64,000 nucleotides of DNA from Herbidospora sakaeratensis (GTDB lineage: Bacteria > Actinomycetota > Actinomycetes > Streptosporangiales > Streptosporangiaceae): NCBI RefSeq assembly GCF_001570525.1, contig NZ_BBXC01000008.1, positions 845,247 to 909,246 on the forward strand, in the 5' to 3' direction. The notes beneath the pieces are model-generated. The model did not search any database. It saw nothing but the letters and a program-made list of their open reading frames with translations, and had not been told where the DNA came from. How positions within the stretch are numbered: position 1 is the first letter of the stretch; each line of letters begins with the position of its first letter. The position numbers and the translations under genes are program-made. Shown here piece by piece: positions 61,734 through 64,000 of the stretch.

Positions 61734-63530
61734 TTAGGAACCTGCCTCAGAAACACTGTCGAGCCAGGCCTGGTGCAGGCCCGCGAACCGTCCCGCGCCG
61801 GCGATCAGCTCGCCGGGAGGGCCGTCTTCCACCACCCGGCCGCCGTCGATCACGAGAACGCGGTCGGCGATCTCCACGGTCGACAACCGGTGGGCGATGA
61901 TCAGGGCGGTCCGGCCCGTCAGCACGGTCCGCAGAGCGCGCTGGACGAGCCGTTCGCTGGGCACGTCGAGGCTGGAGGTGGCCTCGTCGAGGATGAGCAC
62001 GGCCGGGTCGGCCAGGAACACCCGGGCGAACGCGACGAGCTGCCGCTGCCCGGCCGACATGCGCGCGCCGCGTTTGCCGGCCTCGCCGTCGAGCGAGGAG
62101 ACGAAGCCCCGCACCCCGACCGCGGCGGCGGCCGCCTCGACCTCGGCCGTCGACGCCGATGGCCGCCCGAACCTGATGTTGTCGGCCACGCTGCCGCCGA
62201 ACAGGTAGTTCTCCTGGGTGACCATGACCACCGCGCGCCGCAGGTCGGCTTCGGCCAGATCGCGCAGGTCGACGCCGTCGAGGGTGATCGCGCCGGTGAC
62301 GGGGTCGTAGAACCGGGCGATCAGCTTGGCCAGCGTGGTCTTCCCGGCCCCCGTCGCCCCGACGACCGCGACGGTCTGACCCGCGGGGATGACCAGGTCG
62401 AGCCGGTGCAGCACCGGGACGTCGGGCTGGTAGCGGAACCGCACGTCCCGGAAGACGACCTCGCCCCGGGCGGCCGGCAGGGCCAGCGGCACGAGCGGCT
62501 CGGGCACGCCGGGACGCTCCTCCAGCACCCCCGACAACTTCTCCAGCGCCGCGCCCGCCGACTGGAGCGTGTTGTAGAACTGCGAGATCTCCTGCATGGG
62601 CTCGTAGAACTGCCGCAGGTACAGCAGGAACGCGGCGAGCACCCCGACGGTGACCTCGCCGTGGATCGCCAGCCAGCCGCCGTAGACCAGCACCGCCGCG
62701 ATGGTGACGTTGCCGAGCAGCTTCACCCCGGGCTGGAACAGCGCGATCAGCCGCATTCCGGCCAGGTTGGCGGCCCGGTAGCGCTCGTCGAGCTCCTCGA
62801 AGATCTCCTGGTTCCGGTCTTCCCGGCGGAAGGTCTGGGCCGCCCGGATGCCGGTCATCGACTCCACGAAGTGCACGATCACCCCGGCGACCGCCTCGCG
62901 GCTGCGCCGGTAGGTCACCAGGGAGGCCCGCCGGAACCAGCGGGCCATCAGGAACAACACCGGGAACGGCGCCAGCGCGACCAGGCCGAGCCGCACGTCG
63001 AGCACGAGCAGCATCACGGCCGTGCCGAACAGCGTCAGCACGGCAGTGATCAGCCCGTCGAAGCCGCCCGCGACCAGTTCGGCGATGGCCTCCACGTCGG
63101 AGGTCAGCCGCGAGATCACCCGCCCCGAGGTGTACTTCTCGTGGAAGGCCGGGGACAACCGCTGGAACTGCTCGAACACCCTCCGCCGCAGCTCCAGCAG
63201 CGTCTCCTGGCCGATCTGGCCGGAGAACCGCAGGAACGCCTGCCGGGTCAGCGCCTGGGTGACCGCGCAGCCGAGGATGGCCCCCACGATCAGCAGCAGG
63301 GTCCGCGTACCCGCCGGGATCCCGGTGTCGATGCCGACCTTCACCAGGTAGGGGATGGCCAGCCCGGCCGCGTTCGCCACCACGATCAGCACGACGAGCA
63401 GCCCGATCGCCCGGCGGTGCGGGCGCAGCAGATCGCCGAGCAGCCGCCGCGACCGGGCCCGGAGCAGGACGTCGGCCGCCGCGTCGAGGTCGTCGCGGTT
63501 CTCCGCCGCGACGCCGCACCAGTCGGTCAA
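61734..63530 (-). CDS. ABC exporter half-transporter (permease-ATPase fusion), second subunit of a heterodimer
   Basis: 598 aa. The TTG start at 63530 is supported by GGAGGAGGTG about 5-8 nt upstream and a 4-bp overlap with the preceding gene. Six membrane helices ([20 protein letters not shown]...) precede the nucleotide-binding domain: Walker [10 protein letters not shown], signature MSAGQRQ (degenerate LSGGQ), Walker [12 protein letters not shown] with catalytic Glu, switch His in IAHRLST. It pairs with the upstream half-transporter. The substrate could be a drug, lipid or peptide. Confidence 0.87.
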   Translation of the reverse strand: MTDWCGVAAENRDDLDAAADVLLRARSRRLLGDLLRPHRRAIGLLVVLIVVANAAGLAIPYLVKVGIDTGIPAGTRTLLLIVGAILGCAVTQALTRQAFLRFSGQIGQETLLELRRRVFEQFQRLSPAFHEKYTSGRVISRLTSDVEAIAELVAGGFDGLITAVLTLFGTAVMLLVLDVRLGLVALAPFPVLFLMARWFRRASLVTYRRSREAVAGVIVHFVESMTGIRAAQTFRREDRNQEIFEELDERYRAANLAGMRLIALFQPGVKLLGNVTIAAVLVYGGWLAIHGEVTVGVLAAFLLYLRQFYEPMQEISQFYNTLQSAGAALEKLSGVLEERPGVPEPLVPLALPAARGEVVFRDVRFRYQPDVPVLHRLDLVIPAGQTVAVVGATGAGKTTLAKLIARFYDPVTGAITLDGVDLRDLAEADLRRAVVMVTQENYLFGGSVADNIRFGRPSASTAEVEAAAAAVGVRGFVSSLDGEAGKRGARMSAGQRQLVAFARVFLADPAVLILDEATSSLDVPSERLVQRALRTVLTGRTALIIAHRLSTVEIADRVLVIDGGRVVEDGPPGELIAGAGRFAGLHQAWLDSVSEAGS

Positions 63531-64000
63531 CTCAGCACCTCCTCCGCCGCCAGGAGCGCCCGATACCCCGGCACCTGGGCCAATAACTCCCGGTGAGTGC
63601 CGACGTGGGTGATCGTCCCGCCGTCGAGGAGGGCGACCCGGTCGGCCAGCAGCACGGTGGAGGCCCGGTGGGCGACCACGATCCCGGTCGCGTCGGCCAG
63701 CACGCGGCGAAGGGCGTCTTCGACCAGCGCCTCGGTCTCGACGTCGAGCGCCGACAGGGTGTCGTCGAGCACCAGGATCCGGGGCCGCCCGAGCACCGCG
63801 CGGGCCAGCGCGAGCCGCTGCCGCTGCCCGCCCGACAGGGACATGCCCTGCTCGCCGATCCGGGTGTCGAGCCCCCACGGCAGGTCGTAGGCGAAGGTCG
63901 CCTGCGCCACCTCCAGCGCGGCCCGCACCTCGGCGTCGGTGGCGTCGCGGTGGCCGAGCGTGACGTTCTCGCGCACGCTCATCGAGAAGAGGGTGGCCTC
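63527..64000 (-). CDS. ABC exporter half-transporter, first subunit, N-terminus outside window
   Basis: Only the last 157 residues are present, from the Q-loop region ([19 protein letters not shown]) to the stop. Signature [15 protein letters not shown] is canonical. Walker B is [11 protein letters not shown] with Asp in place of the catalytic Glu, so its own ATP site is hydrolysis-deficient. VAHRAST carries the switch His. Together with the second subunit this gives one canonical and one degenerate site, the pattern of heterodimeric exporters. Confidence 0.85.
   Translation of the reverse strand, partial: EATLFSMSVRENVTLGHRDATDAEVRAALEVAQATFAYDLPWGLDTRIGEQGMSLSGGQRQRLALARAVLGRPRILVLDDTLSALDVETEALVEDALRRVLADATGIVVAHRASTVLLADRVALLDGGTITHVGTHRELLAQVPGYRALLAAEEVLS

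Overview
The window is high-GC chromosomal DNA (most coding regions look well above 65% G+C) with GTG/TTG starts, tightly overlapping genes, SigE- and SigJ/ECF41-type sigma factors, LuxR-type two-component systems, a SpoIIE-type phosphatase, a P450/ferredoxin pair and several secreted multidomain carbohydrate-active proteins. This points to a filamentous actinomycete, most likely of the Streptosporangiales (Nonomuraea/Microbispora-like). That placement is inferred from gene content, not from a marker gene.

Layout. 1-4.03 kb: a class IV-type lanthipeptide locus on the minus strand: LanL synthetase, then a 40-aa precursor overlapping its stop codon, a strong hairpin, then an S9 peptidase running off the left edge. 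4.3-7.7 kb: a degenerate nuclease/Excalibur protein, a DUF6000 protein, and a WYL regulator divergent from an epoxide hydrolase. 7.8-13.9 kb: two convergent secreted carbohydrate-active proteins (PA14/beta-propeller/CBM6/DUF1080 and beta-helix/ricin). 14.1-31.4 kb: mostly housekeeping and regulatory genes: TetR/SDR pair with twin operators, DUF817 protein, tyrosine phosphatase, methyltransferase, SpoIIE phosphatase, membrane proteins, a NarL-type two-component system, HelD, P450 plus ferredoxin, NUDIX, SigE-type sigma factor. 31.4-32.3 kb: a decayed MFS/AraC pair.

32.3-38.5 kb: a four-gene polyketide cassette (two KASIII-like acyltransferases, a discrete ACP and an iterative type I PKS with KS-AT-TH/DH-ACP). 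It resembles bacterial orsellinic acid/6-methylsalicylic acid synthase and aryl-transfer sets, but no acceptor pathway is visible. Next come a secreted esterase with CBM2, a 73-aa secreted protein, and two ABC-F resistance-type ATPases preceded by a leader peptide and hairpins.

44.3-50.1 kb is an accessory, partly decayed stretch. It holds an inverted repeat, an inactive metallopeptidase homologue, a gene with an in-frame stop, a DUF6461 protein, and two direct repeats of 221 and 250 bp that flank a lipoprotein/secreted metzincin pair. The right repeat ends in a tRNA-Ala(GGC) gene.

50.5-64 kb: an SPFH protein, DUF1992, a tandem-MarR regulator divergent from a hemerythrin protein, an ECF41 sigma factor with two matching promoters (its own and that of an FAD oxidoreductase), AlaX, a CynX-like MFS whose frame runs into alaX, SRPBCC, two small membrane proteins, a second two-component system, a YbdK-type ligase and a heterodimeric ABC exporter cut by the right edge.
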